NCBI GenBank assembly: GCA_905209765.1
Contig: CAJLUE010000002.1
Span: 1-64,000 of the forward strand
Length of the DNA: 64,000 nucleotides
Source of the DNA: an uncultured Collinsella sp.
Lineage (GTDB): Bacteria; Actinomycetota; Coriobacteriia; Coriobacteriales; Coriobacteriaceae
Direction: 5' to 3'
Both the position numbers and the translations under genes were made by a program. Below are positions 33,290 through 42,100 of this stretch, one piece after another (position 1 is the stretch's first letter; every line of letters begins with the position of its first letter). The notes beneath the pieces are model-generated. The model ran no database searches and had not been told where the DNA came from. It saw only the letters and a list, made by a program, of their open reading frames with translations.

Positions 33290-33602
33290 CGCCATGTAAT
33301 TCAATTACTGGAAACTGATTGGGAGATCACCCGCGGCCAATCCGTAGGAAAGCCGCGGGATATACTCCACGAGTGACCGGCCGCGCCGGCCCTCTTACCC
33401 AACCGTTACTCGACGTCCGCCAAAGACAGAACGCCGCGATAGGGCCTAAAAGGGGCTATCAATCGAGCCCGATTTACTCGCAACAGCTGTTGCTGCCAGC
33501 TGTTATACCCGAACAATCGAGCAAACACGACCTTGCTTTCACGAACACATGTTCAACATAACCTACCGACCGGCGACGATAAGAAAATCAATCCCGCAGA
33601 TG
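33290..33602. other. intergenic stretch, nothing recognised
   Basis: About 310 bases between the small rightward gene and the converging restriction gene. One GC-rich hairpin (GGCCGCGCCGGCC near 33381) and ACAGCTGTTGCTGCCAGCTGT palindromic words are seen, but no gene. Confidence 0.5.
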
Positions 33603-34712
33603 TCAGTCATCGCTCTTCTTCAAGTTGCAGTCACGGCAGAGCATCTGGCAGTTCTCGGGGACGGTGCGGCCGCCCTTGCTCCACGGCGTGATGTGGTCGG
33701 CCTGCATCTCCTCGAACTCGAAGTGCTTTCCGCAGTACGGGCACACGCCCTTCTGGCGCTCGTATGCGGCGCGCGCGTCGCGCTTGTCGAAGGCGCGAAT
33801 GCTGAGCTTGCGCTCGTTGCCGGTGAGCAGGTACTCGTAGACGCCCTTCTTGCTCGTCACGTCGTCGTCGGCCATGAGGCACGATACCTCGGCCTCAAGT
33901 TTCTTGGGGTCGAGGTCGGAGCGCCCGTGGTGGTCGTTGTAGAAGAGCCCCCACTCGATGCCCTTCATCTCGCGCCGGCACTTCGGGAATATCGCCTGAA
34001 CCCAGTCGATGACGCTGCGGAAGTAGCTCCAGAGGCCTTGGGCCGTCGGCTCGCTGGCGTGCTTGGCCATGTATTCCTCTATGGTCTCGCCGTCGATGGC
34101 GGCGGCCCACCTGATGGCCGTCTCAAGGAACTCCTGACGTATCGATGAGCCTGTGAGGTAGTCGCCCGCGAGCTGCTGGGCTGCGCATCCGGTCTTCGAG
34201 AAGTACCTTTTGGCGTCTGACACCCATGAACCGGCGTAGACGGCGTTCCGCAGCTCCTGCTCGGTCAGCCGCTCGCCCGCGATGTTCACGATGCGGAACC
34301 ACTTCAGCTTCTCGGACGGCTCGCCCTCGCACTGGTAGACGTCAAGCCGGTAGGAGAGGATGCGCTCGCGCTCGTCGCTCGTGAGGTTGTCGAAGTAGCG
34401 GTCGTCAACGGAGAACTCGCCGTCGACGTAGCGGCAGATTGAGACGGTCCGCTGCTGGCCGTCCAGCACCTCGAATGTGTCCTCACCGTCCTCGTTCACG
34501 CCAGTCTTCGCCCAGTACATGACGTTGAGGGGGAAGCCGTTCATCACGGTACGGATGACCTCGTCTCGCTGGGCGGGCTTGTAGACGAACTCGCGCTGGT
34601 AGGGCGGGCGTATGTCGAGCCGACCGAAATATCCGGTCACGCCCTCCTCGGCGTCATCCCAGTAGTCCTCAACGAGGTCGCTAATGGGAATCTCGCACTT
34701 CTCAATCTTCAT
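33603..34712 (-). CDS. DUF262 + HNH endonuclease (restriction partner)
   Basis: 369 residues. The N-terminal DUF262 domain has LDIRPPYQREFVYKPAQRDEVIRTVMNGFPLNVMYW and the DGQQRTVSICRYVDGEF nucleotide motif. The C-terminal HNH domain has CPYCGKHFEFEEMQADHITPWSKGGRTVPENCQMLCRDCN with two CxxC knuckles and the catalytic histidine in ADHITPW. The gene starts inside the end of the EcoRI-type methylase gene (ATGA overlap), so the two form one operon, most simply a restriction-modification pair. DUF262-HNH proteins as partners of a cognate methylase are less usual than as modification-dependent nucleases. Confidence 0.82.
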   Translation of the reverse strand: MKIEKCEIPISDLVEDYWDDAEEGVTGYFGRLDIRPPYQREFVYKPAQRDEVIRTVMNGFPLNVMYWAKTGVNEDGEDTFEVLDGQQRTVSICRYVDGEFSVDDRYFDNLTSDERERILSYRLDVYQCEGEPSEKLKWFRIVNIAGERLTEQELRNAVYAGSWVSDAKRYFSKTGCAAQQLAGDYLTGSSIRQEFLETAIRWAAAIDGETIEEYMAKHASEPTAQGLWSYFRSVIDWVQAIFPKCRREMKGIEWGLFYNDHHGRSDLDPKKLEAEVSCLMADDDVTSKKGVYEYLLTGNERKLSIRAFDKRDARAAYERQKGVCPYCGKHFEFEEMQADHITPWSKGGRTVPENCQMLCRDCNLKKSDD

Positions 34713-35869
34713 TCCGCGTTGCTCCCCTCGAAATCAGACGGATGGTCTGCAATCCACTTGTCGGTGTACCTGATGAATATGCGCCCGTAGGTGACCTTCG
34801 GAACGCCGTTCTCGTCGAGGTAGTAGGTGTTCTGGACCCGCCACGTGCGGTTCATCGCTTTGTACTTCGCTTGCAGCTCAGCCGAAGGTGGCGTGTAGAA
34901 GGTGCACTCGTTCTCGGCCCATTCGAGGTCTCCACGCCGTCCGAGAATGACGAACTGGTCAGGGCTGTAGCGGTCCATGAAGGTTATAGGTACGCCCATG
35001 ATTCCCCGGTAGTCACATGGGATGTCGGCAAGCTTCGATACCTCTATGGCATCGTAATTCTCGTATTTCGGATAGGACTCTGGTTTGCATCGCTTAACCA
35101 GAATCATTTCTTCATGGCGCTTCTTGATATCAAGATTTGTGTACCAGCATATATTTCCCATCGAGCGCCATTTTTGGCCGGTCTCGTCCTGCCAGTATCT
35201 CGTTGCCCTTGGTTCATAGTCGTCCGGAACTTGGAATGCCATATCCCCGTTGTTGTATCCGAGCCAGACCTTATCCTCTTGAAGAAGGCGAAACACCTCT
35301 TTGTAGGTTATGGCGTTCTCGCTTCCTATAATCAGGATTTGCTTGTTGTGATCAATGAGCGTTGTTAAGTACTCTCTGAAAAGAGAAAACGGTGGGTTGG
35401 TTACGACGATGTCGGACTCGTCCAGCAGTTCGAGGCACTCGGGCGAGCGGAAGTCTCCGTCACTGTGCAGCCGCTCGATGGTGTTCTCACCAGTGCGGAA
35501 CAGTTCAGCCACATCGAGCATGTCGATGCCGCCCTCGCCGGTCGTGTCGTGCACGGTCGTCACGACGGCCTTGTACGGTGTGCGCCGCTCGTCCTCCGTC
35601 TCGTCGCCGAACAAGGACAGCTGCGTTCCCGTTATTGGCGACCCCGAGTAGCACGTCGCTATGAGCTTCTTGAGCTTGAGCTTGTTGAAGTTGAGCGCGA
35701 AGTACTTGAAGAAGTTCGACTCATAGGGGTCGTCGCAGTTGCACAGCACGGTCTTGCCCTTGAAGTGAGGGCGGTAGTGCCTCAGCTCGTTCTCGATATC
35801 GGCGAGCTGCGTATAGAACTCGTCTTGTTTGGCGTCCTTCGCCCTCCCGAGTGAATTGCTCTTTGCCAT
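34709..35869 (-). CDS. adenine-specific DNA methyltransferase, EcoRI-methylase family
   Basis: 386 residues. It opens with AKSNSLGRAKDAKQDEFYTQLADIENELRHY and has VLCNCDDPYESNFFKYFALNF, then the catalytic motif NPPF at 158-161 (DIVVTNPPFSLFREY), GSENAITYKE and GNICWYTNLDIKKRHE. This is the EcoRI-type N6-adenine methylase family, which methylates the A in a palindromic target. It protects host DNA against the linked DUF262-HNH nuclease. Three AT-rich repeats lie directly upstream at 35881-35926. Confidence 0.88.
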   Translation of the reverse strand: MAKSNSLGRAKDAKQDEFYTQLADIENELRHYRPHFKGKTVLCNCDDPYESNFFKYFALNFNKLKLKKLIATCYSGSPITGTQLSLFGDETEDERRTPYKAVVTTVHDTTGEGGIDMLDVAELFRTGENTIERLHSDGDFRSPECLELLDESDIVVTNPPFSLFREYLTTLIDHNKQILIIGSENAITYKEVFRLLQEDKVWLGYNNGDMAFQVPDDYEPRATRYWQDETGQKWRSMGNICWYTNLDIKKRHEEMILVKRCKPESYPKYENYDAIEVSKLADIPCDYRGIMGVPITFMDRYSPDQFVILGRRGDLEWAENECTFYTPPSAELQAKYKAMNRTWRVQNTYYLDENGVPKVTYGRIFIRYTDKWIADHPSDFEGSNAE

Positions 35870-35880
35870 TTTCCATCCTT

Positions 35881-35926
35881 ATGTATATACACTCTATATA
35901 GAATGTATATACAATCTATATACTAT
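35881..35926. promoter_or_regulatory. AT-rich iterated operator, site 1
   Basis: Two 22-base direct repeats (TGTATATACACTCTATATAG.. and TGTATATACAATCTATATAC..) start at 35882 and 35904. The 19-bp word CTATATAGAATGTATATAC (35894-35912) occurs exactly here, at 36825 and at 39055. It lies upstream of the methylase and over the stop of the ribbon-helix-helix gene. Confidence 0.8.
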
Positions 35927-36167
35927 CCCGGTTCATGCGCATTTCCAGCCCCTCAACGATGAGGCGTGAGACAGTTGTGTTGTGCTCGGCGGCGTAGGCC
36001 GAAATCTCGGCTTTTTGCTCGTCCGTGACCCAGAATGTGATGCATTTGTCCTTCTTGCGCGAGCTGGTCGAGTCGCCCTTGTGCTGAAGGTCCTGATTAC
36101 CCATGAGGGTCATGCTGGCCGTCTCCGCAGCGGGGGCGGTACGGCGCTGCGGCCGCTTAGTTGGCAC
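35916..36167 (-). CDS. ribbon-helix-helix ParB-like partner of ParA
   Basis: 83 residues from GTG 36167, inside the end of parA, with AAGGAGG eight bases upstream. A flexible basic N-terminus (MPTKRPQRRTAPAAET) precedes the ribbon-helix-helix KDKCITFWVTDEQKAEISAYAAEHNTTVSRLIVEGLEMRM. This is the layout of type Ib partition proteins (ParG/Omega-like), which bind centromere repeats and repress their own operon. Its likely targets are the three 19-bp repeats nearby. Confidence 0.8.
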   Translation of the reverse strand: MPTKRPQRRTAPAAETASMTLMGNQDLQHKGDSTSSRKKDKCITFWVTDEQKAEISAYAAEHNTTVSRLIVEGLEMRMNRDSI

Positions 36168-36783
36168 CGTAGGCCTCCTTGTCTTCCTTGATGCTCTGTT
36201 TGATTTGCTCGAAGACCTTCTCGTAGCCGTACAGGTCGTCGCCGAAGGAATTACCGAAGAAGTTCTTCAAGCCCTCGCGGCTAGGAATCTGATAGTCAAA
36301 GTAGCTGGTGTCGCGGTCCGCAAGCTCACCGAGGGACTGTTTGAGGCTGAGGGTGCCGGGGAGCACGCGGGTGAGCAGAATAGCGAACAGAAAGCCCCTC
36401 GCTCCGAGGGTGTCCGTCGTCTCGAACGTCTTCACCATGTCGGCTGGTCCGGTCGTGGTCGGGACGACGATGAGGTCGGAGCAGTCCGCCGCCTCGTCCA
36501 TGACGCGCCCGTTGGGCGGACAGTCGATGAAGAGCCATTTGTCCTCAGCACCCTTGAGCCTGCGACCCGCCGTGCGAACGGTCGCGACGTTGGCGGGCGT
36601 AACGGGGAACGGCAGGGGGTCGCCGGCTTCCTCGGCCATCATCGCCCAGAGGCTCGCGCTCGACTGCGGGTCGCAGTCGTACAGTTCGACGTCCTTGCCG
36701 TCGCGAACGGCGGCGGTGGCGAGAGCTATGGCTGTGGTCGTCTTGCCAACGCCGCCCTTCAGGTTGATTGTCGAGATAATCAT
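36157..36783 (-). CDS. parA: ParA-family partition ATPase
   Basis: 208 residues. The deviant Walker A NLKGGVGKTTTA lies at residues 7-18, switch-like ELYDCDPQSSASLW follows, and Walker B is KWLFIDCPPNGRV. There is no N-terminal DNA-binding extension, as in type Ib plasmid ParA proteins. It would move plasmid copies along the nucleoid with its ribbon-helix-helix partner. The gene starts 42 bases after the Rep stop; AT-rich repeats lie in the gap. Confidence 0.9.
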   Translation of the reverse strand: MIISTINLKGGVGKTTTAIALATAAVRDGKDVELYDCDPQSSASLWAMMAEEAGDPLPFPVTPANVATVRTAGRRLKGAEDKWLFIDCPPNGRVMDEAADCSDLIVVPTTTGPADMVKTFETTDTLGARGFLFAILLTRVLPGTLSLKQSLGELADRDTSYFDYQIPSREGLKNFFGNSFGDDLYGYEKVFEQIKQSIKEDKEAYGAN

Positions 36784-36802
36784 CGGGTTCCCTTCAATTT
36801 GA

Positions 36803-36846
36803 CTATATAGATAATATATACACTCTATATAGAATGTATATACATT
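36803..36846. promoter_or_regulatory. AT-rich iterated operator, site 2
   Basis: CTATATAGATAATATATACA is followed 22 bases later by CTATATAGAATGTATATACA. The exact 19-bp word lies at 36825-36843. The site overlaps the stop codon of Rep, whose last residues MYIHSI are encoded by the repeat, and precedes parA. Confidence 0.8.
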
Positions 36847-38906
36847 TCCTTTACTGAGACAAGATCTTCGGCGGTCGGTTGGCGTCCCTCAGCCCTAATC
36901 TCTTGCAGGCGTGCGAAGGCGGCAGGGATCTCATGCCTCGCCCATTCAATCGATGACTGAACACCGCTCGCACGGGCAGTCATGAACTCATCGAACCTGC
37001 CCAAGACCCTAGCCGCGGTCATGGCGTCGAAGTAGTCGTCAGTCTCAGAGTTCCACGCGCGGAAACGCTCATCAAGACCGAGCTTTGCCCTATCAAGCTC
37101 GGTCTTATTTCTGCTTGCGATCTTCTCGACGGCAGCGGCATCGGATAGGCCGAAAAACGCCGCCGTCTGGCCGAACGGCTCCCATGGGTGTGAGGCGATG
37201 TGGCGAACGACCATTGCCTCAAACGCGCCGCTGTCCTCAGCGTACCGCCTCTTGAATTGCTCCGCCTGCTCCTCGATGACTTTGTGCCGAGCCGGTCGCG
37301 GCGTGGGTCGAGATGTTTCATCCTTGCGCGTAGCCGCGGCATACTCGGCTTCCCAGCCAGGCTTAAGCCACTTGTACACAGTCGGCCTAGAGACCTCGGC
37401 CTTGCGGGCGAGGGCGGCGATGCTCAGGCCGGGATTCTCGGCTGCAGCTCGCCATACTTGCATGGCCTTCTTCGGTGCGCCGTCCTTGTTCCACCAGGTG
37501 GTGCCATTCATCTCCTGCTTGAGATCACGTTCGTACCTGGCCTTCTTGAGCGACAAGTCCTTCGGAAGCCGTTTCTCCGGCGGGTTGCTCCCATGTCCCA
37601 TCTTCTCGCCGTACTCGACAGCCGCCTTGCGCTCGCAGAAATCCTGGGTGTATCGCCTCGCCCTCCCCGATGCCAAACCTCCCTCGTAGGCCTCAAGGGC
37701 CGCTGCGACGTCGTTGGCAGTAAACCTGTTGTCAGGCTCGACTGATAGGGCATCAAACCGCTCGAGAAGACCGTAAGCGTCGTCCTCAAGCTCATCTTGG
37801 GGCACGCCGCACTTGTTCGCCATGACGGCCAGGTAGAAGATGCACCAGTAGCGGTGACTCACCGAAACATGCTCCCTGATGACGCTCAGCACGCGGTCAT
37901 AGGCCGCGCGACCATACAGCCATCCGCCCAAAGGCTCGTCGTTGACGACATGTTTCTCGTACCACTCCGGCCACCTCTCCTTAGCCTCGGCTATCGGGGT
38001 CGTCTTTCGGACCTCCTTCGTGAGGGCGCTGAGCGCGTCGAGACCATCCATCTCCTCCTTGTCCCTCAGCCTCGGGATAAAGGAGAGCAAGTAAGGGATG
38101 GTGGCGGGCGGCGTCTCGTCGTGCGAGAAACATTCGACAGCGTAGGGTTGTTTGTACTTGGGGTTACCAATATCGCCGTTGAGCTTCGTCGCGGTGCCGA
38201 CCATGCGGAACCCCTGGAATATGCCTTGGCTCTGCTTCTTGTCAGGGTCGCTGTCACTCGTGTTGGCGTTCCAGACGCGGTCGGTGAGCTCGCGCTTGAG
38301 AACCTGTAGCCCGGTGACGTACCGGGTCATGAGTGGCACAGGACGATCGAGCTTGTACACGACATGAAGCCCGGTTCCCGAGCTGACGAGATAGTTTGCA
38401 TAGGGAATGACACCGCGCTCCATCTCGTGCAGCAGGTTCACCAGCTGCCTAGTCCCGACGTAATCGAGGTCAATCATGATTGCGTGCAGAAAACGAGCAT
38501 TCTTACTGTTACGACTCTTGCCGTAGTAACTGACCGGGGCGAGAAACATGAAAGTGTTCTGTGAGATGGACACGTCTCTCAGGTGCTCAAGCTCGTCGAG
38601 ATCGTCGTGGACCGTATAGCGATGCATGACGCGCTTAACGAGCTTATTGCCCTTCACGTCGGTGCCATGGTCAATCTCCTTACCCGTGTCTTCCAGGACG
38701 ATGAGATTGGGCTTACCGTCTGAATCAGCGCCCTTCTTCTGCAAGCTACCCTCAGGAAAGAGTGAGCGATAGAACGAGTCCGCATCACACCAATACCACC
38801 CCGGAGTGTTGAACAACATTTCGTTACGTTGCTGGTTCTTGTGGCGCTCATCCTCGTACCAGTAGCCGTCGTGTTTGCTCTGGGCCTTGTGACGCGAGAC
38901 TGGCAT
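36825..38906 (-). CDS. replication protein with primase-polymerase-like domain
   Basis: 693 residues. An archaeo-eukaryotic primase-like core is visible: HAIMIDLDYVG gives the D146-x-D148 metal motif, and YLVSSGTGLHVVYKL gives the S-G-x-x-x-H motif around 175-181. The middle part is helical. Near residue 490, SIAALARKAEVSRPTVYKWLKPGW is a clear helix-turn-helix. Such large proteins serve as Rep/primase of plasmids and mobile elements in Gram-positive bacteria. Position next to parA and AT-rich repeats suggests it initiates replication of this module. It starts 245 bases after the relaxase end. Confidence 0.75.
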   Translation of the reverse strand: MPVSRHKAQSKHDGYWYEDERHKNQQRNEMLFNTPGWYWCDADSFYRSLFPEGSLQKKGADSDGKPNLIVLEDTGKEIDHGTDVKGNKLVKRVMHRYTVHDDLDELEHLRDVSISQNTFMFLAPVSYYGKSRNSKNARFLHAIMIDLDYVGTRQLVNLLHEMERGVIPYANYLVSSGTGLHVVYKLDRPVPLMTRYVTGLQVLKRELTDRVWNANTSDSDPDKKQSQGIFQGFRMVGTATKLNGDIGNPKYKQPYAVECFSHDETPPATIPYLLSFIPRLRDKEEMDGLDALSALTKEVRKTTPIAEAKERWPEWYEKHVVNDEPLGGWLYGRAAYDRVLSVIREHVSVSHRYWCIFYLAVMANKCGVPQDELEDDAYGLLERFDALSVEPDNRFTANDVAAALEAYEGGLASGRARRYTQDFCERKAAVEYGEKMGHGSNPPEKRLPKDLSLKKARYERDLKQEMNGTTWWNKDGAPKKAMQVWRAAAENPGLSIAALARKAEVSRPTVYKWLKPGWEAEYAAATRKDETSRPTPRPARHKVIEEQAEQFKRRYAEDSGAFEAMVVRHIASHPWEPFGQTAAFFGLSDAAAVEKIASRNKTELDRAKLGLDERFRAWNSETDDYFDAMTAARVLGRFDEFMTARASGVQSSIEWARHEIPAAFARLQEIRAEGRQPTAEDLVSVKEMYIHSI

Positions 38907-39050
38907 AAAAGCTCTCCTCTGGCTTGCATGAAACAGATGAAAAGAAACGGGGTGAGGTAAAGACCTTAGGAGCCACCCCGAGGGGAATGCCTATGGCATT
39001 ACAGGACGTATGTTAAGGATAAAGTTATTTTACACTGCTCTAAGCGAAAA

Positions 39051-39088
39051 GTGTCTATATAGAATGTATATACTTTCTATATAGACAC
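39051..39088. promoter_or_regulatory. AT-rich palindromic operator, site 3 (candidate origin)
   Basis: GTGTCTATATAGAA and TTTCTATATAGACAC flank TGTATATAC to form a 38-base inverted repeat containing the exact 19-bp word (39055-39073). It lies 145 bases upstream of the Rep start and could control it or mark a replication origin. Confidence 0.75.
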
Positions 39089-39150
39089 GTCGGAGGTTTC
39101 TCCTTAGATGTCGGATGCCCTCGCTCGCGCTTCCTCATCTTGAGCATCGA

Positions 39151-40119
39151 TCACATATCGTTACCGTTCCCGTCGTCCATGGCGCGCTCGGCCATGCGGT
39201 ACATGGCCATGCCGACGCCCAGGGCATGTTGGATACCGGCGATGCTGAACCCGCGACCGAGACGATGCCCGCGGATCGCGGAGACCCTTATGCGGTTGCC
39301 GCGGCCGTCTCTGCGGTCGTAGGTCGAACGATACTCGAAGACCACGTCCCTAGCCTTCGCCTGCCCGTCTCGGCTCATTCGCATATGAACCCCTCTCTTC
39401 TCGAGCGCCTCGTTGAGCGCGCGCATCTTGTTGGGGGCTCCCGAGGCGGCGACCTCGCGGACGCTCTCGCGTACGACGCGGCGAACATGGTCAAGATCCG
39501 TCTCGAACCGCGGCGACGACGCGCGGCCGGCCTCGCGGGCCCTCCGCTCGCCGGGGGACTCCTGGCGAGCGTGGGATCTGCTATTTCTTTGGCCGCGTTC
39601 GAGCTGCGAGAGGCCCCATCTCTCGTCCATGTCGCGCATTCTCGACGCATGGAGGACCTTCTGACGGCTTGCTCGGCCCTCATCGAGCCTGCGTCCGGTC
39701 TCGAGGTCGGTCCGGTTGATGGCGATATGCACGGCGTAACGGTCCGTTCCGTCCTTCGAGTGCTCGAGGTGAAGCGCCCAGGCGGCTTCCTGGTTCGGAT
39801 AGTAGCGCTCCACCCACTCGCGAGCGAATCCCATGCACCCGGCTCTGGTGAGCCTACCACCGTTGACGTCGCATTCGTCTGGATTGAAGGCGATGATCTG
39901 GTGGTAGCAGTAGGTGCATTTCGAGCCCTTGCGGCCGGACTCGTTATGTCCATAGGCATCGCGGGTGCGGTCCATCTCGCGAGCCCAGTTCTCCGGGTCG
40001 TTGAGATTCCGGGAGTCGAGGTCGAGTGCGTCATGCTTATCGCTCGACCTGTCGAGATAACCAGCAAGACTCTTCATATGCTGCGCGCTGGTCACCGAGA
40101 CCTGTTTGATAGCCGTCAT
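39151..40119 (-). CDS. MobA/VirD2-type relaxase
   Basis: Start ATG 40119 (MTAIKQVSVTSAQHMKSLAGYLD); the longer open frame upstream overlaps the coupling gene and is rejected. 322 residues. The relaxase histidine motif is WALHLEHSKDGTDRYAVHIAINRTD, with His117, His120, His131 and Asn135. Tyr21 is a candidate nucleophile. A segment YHQIIAFNPDECDVNGGRLT matches the family pattern before it. The C-terminal half is basic. It lies directly after the coupling protein and would nick the second, plasmid-borne transfer origin. Confidence 0.82.
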   Translation of the reverse strand: MTAIKQVSVTSAQHMKSLAGYLDRSSDKHDALDLDSRNLNDPENWAREMDRTRDAYGHNESGRKGSKCTYCYHQIIAFNPDECDVNGGRLTRAGCMGFAREWVERYYPNQEAAWALHLEHSKDGTDRYAVHIAINRTDLETGRRLDEGRASRQKVLHASRMRDMDERWGLSQLERGQRNSRSHARQESPGERRAREAGRASSPRFETDLDHVRRVVRESVREVAASGAPNKMRALNEALEKRGVHMRMSRDGQAKARDVVFEYRSTYDRRDGRGNRIRVSAIRGHRLGRGFSIAGIQHALGVGMAMYRMAERAMDDGNGNDM

Positions 40120-40132
40120 GTTTACCGTCCCC

Positions 40133-42100
40133 TCACTCGTCCCACGCGGCCCACTCGTCCTCGAACGTCGCGTTTTCCTCGTCGGCCTTGAACACGTCGT
40201 CGGGCGCGATTTCGTCATCATCGTCCGTCTCGTCATCGACGTCGAACTCGGGGCACCACGGTTCCGGGACCCCATATGCTTTGTCCTGCGCGGAAGCCTT
40301 GGCGCGGGCGTAGTAGGCGGAGCGCTTCTGGCGCTCCGCCTCCTCGTCGCCGAGCCCGAAGAAGGCGCCCGCAGGGGTACGGTTGGCATAGTCGAGCGGG
40401 AACTCGAACACGCCCTCGCGGCCCGGTTTCGAGTTCTCGCCGCCTTTTATCGCGATGAGACCGTCTCGGATGGGGATGCGCTGCTGCCACTCCCATTCGT
40501 TTATCAGTGGGACGGCGGTCTCGCTGTAGCTCGTGCCGGACGACGACCGCCCCGAGCCGTTCTGGCTCGATGTGCCCATGGAGCGCACCGTCCGCTTTCC
40601 GGCGAGCGCCGTGAAGAACTTGAAGTCATCGGGCTCCGAAAGCGATAGCGCGACCTTGGTGCCGATGGAGCCGATCAACTTGTCTCGCCCGGCCCCTCCG
40701 TCGCCTGGTTCGTTATAGGCATTCAACTGTTTCAGGTTCTGGACGAACAGGTACTCATGAATCTTCATGCTCCGTCCGAGCGTGGCGATGGCCGGCAGGC
40801 AAGCGACCTTGACGTTGAGGTTGCCGATCTCGTCGAGCACGAGCGCCGTCTCGTGCGGCATGCGGCCGCCGTTCTCCTTGCAAGCCTGCTGCGCCACCTG
40901 CCACCACTGGTTGAGGAAGCAGGTGTAGACGACCCCGTACGGGTCGCCCTCGTCGAGCATCTCGATGTACAGAACCGTCTTTCTCTCGATGAGGTCTCGG
41001 ATGGAGACGGTGCTCTCGGACGTAACCGCGCGAAGAGCGCCGTCCGAGAAGATGCCCAGGGCCTCCTTGAGCGTGGAGACGACGTTCTTGCCGGCGGTCG
41101 TCGCGCCGCCGTCCCCGAGGAGGTCGGATGCCGGCGAGAATGCCGGGTGCGTCGGTCCGAGGCCGCGGATGTAGTCCTTGAGAGGGGCCGACGGGTCCTT
41201 CGGGTCCTCGCCAGCGGTCCCGCGGTCGACGAGCGCGGCGACGCTCGCGAGGTTCTTCTGGTTGCGGGGAATATCGGCCGTGCAGACGACGAGTATGCAG
41301 GCGGCGAGCATGTTGCGGGCGGCCTTGGGGAAGTACGTGTTCTTCTCGCCACCGAGCGGTATTAGGTCGACGGCCACCTGGCGGGCCGTCCTCACGGCCG
41401 CATCGGTATCGCCCGCCTCGACGGCATCGGCGACGAGCCCGATGGGGTTGTACCGGCTGGCGCCGGGGTATCCCGTCAGGTCGAGGACGACGGTCTCGTA
41501 ACCGAGCTCTCTCGCTTTGTCGGCGGTGAGCTCAAGGACTTCGGGCTTGCCCGTGGAGACGACGTTCCAACCGGCCGCCATCGCCAGATGCATGGTCTCC
41601 AGGACCTGCAGCTGAGTTTTACCAGACCCCGTCTTTCCGCAGGTCAAAGCATGCGGTACGGATGAATCGAACCAGTAGCCCCTTACGTCCGCGCCAAGCA
41701 CAAGGCCGGCCCTCTCCGGCATCCCGGTTCCGTCCCAGAAGTCGTTCCGGCGGTTGAGCTCCGCCGCACCCCGGATGACGCGAGCGTCACCGTAGATGCC
41801 TCGGTCGACCTCGCGCGTGCGCTCCCCCTCCTTGGCCACCGAGTAGCCGAACAGGACCAGGAACGTCAAAGCGAACCCGGCGAGCATGAACGGAACGTGA
41901 CCGAACCATTCGCCTGAGGTCCAGAATGCCGCCCAGAGGTCGAACCCCATCGCATCGAGCCAGCCCATCCAGTCGAAAGCGGCCCCCGCGACCATGCAAG
42001 AGGTCGCAGGGGCCACTATCGGGTAGCAGACTATATCGATGACGGCGGCGAACGCCGCCGCGAGGATCGCGGTGCCGCGGTATCGGCCCACGTCACTCAC
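40133..42100 (-). CDS. VirD4/TraG-type coupling protein of the plasmid module
   Basis: 655 residues. Two N-terminal hydrophobic segments (10-35 and 65-86), Walker A CGKTGSGKTQ at 154-163, GWNVVSTGKPEVLELTADKARELGYETVVLDLTGYPGASRYNPIGLV, and Walker B ALVLDEIGNLN. Acidic C-terminal tail. This is the second coupling protein in the window and differs from that at 27336. It overlaps the preceding gene by 8 bases and is followed after 13 bases by the relaxase. It delivers relaxase-bound DNA to a secretion channel supplied by another element. Confidence 0.88.
   Translation of the reverse strand: MSDVGRYRGTAILAAAFAAVIDIVCYPIVAPATSCMVAGAAFDWMGWLDAMGFDLWAAFWTSGEWFGHVPFMLAGFALTFLVLFGYSVAKEGERTREVDRGIYGDARVIRGAAELNRRNDFWDGTGMPERAGLVLGADVRGYWFDSSVPHALTCGKTGSGKTQLQVLETMHLAMAAGWNVVSTGKPEVLELTADKARELGYETVVLDLTGYPGASRYNPIGLVADAVEAGDTDAAVRTARQVAVDLIPLGGEKNTYFPKAARNMLAACILVVCTADIPRNQKNLASVAALVDRGTAGEDPKDPSAPLKDYIRGLGPTHPAFSPASDLLGDGGATTAGKNVVSTLKEALGIFSDGALRAVTSESTVSIRDLIERKTVLYIEMLDEGDPYGVVYTCFLNQWWQVAQQACKENGGRMPHETALVLDEIGNLNVKVACLPAIATLGRSMKIHEYLFVQNLKQLNAYNEPGDGGAGRDKLIGSIGTKVALSLSEPDDFKFFTALAGKRTVRSMGTSSQNGSGRSSSGTSYSETAVPLINEWEWQQRIPIRDGLIAIKGGENSKPGREGVFEFPLDYANRTPAGAFFGLGDEEAERQKRSAYYARAKASAQDKAYGVPEPWCPEFDVDDETDDDDEIAPDDVFKADEENATFEDEWAAWDE

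Noticed and set aside
39151..40389. A 412-codon version of the second relaxase
   Set aside because: The first 90 codons overlap the coupling-protein gene and are Ser/Thr/Arg-rich noise; the start at 40119 fits the family.
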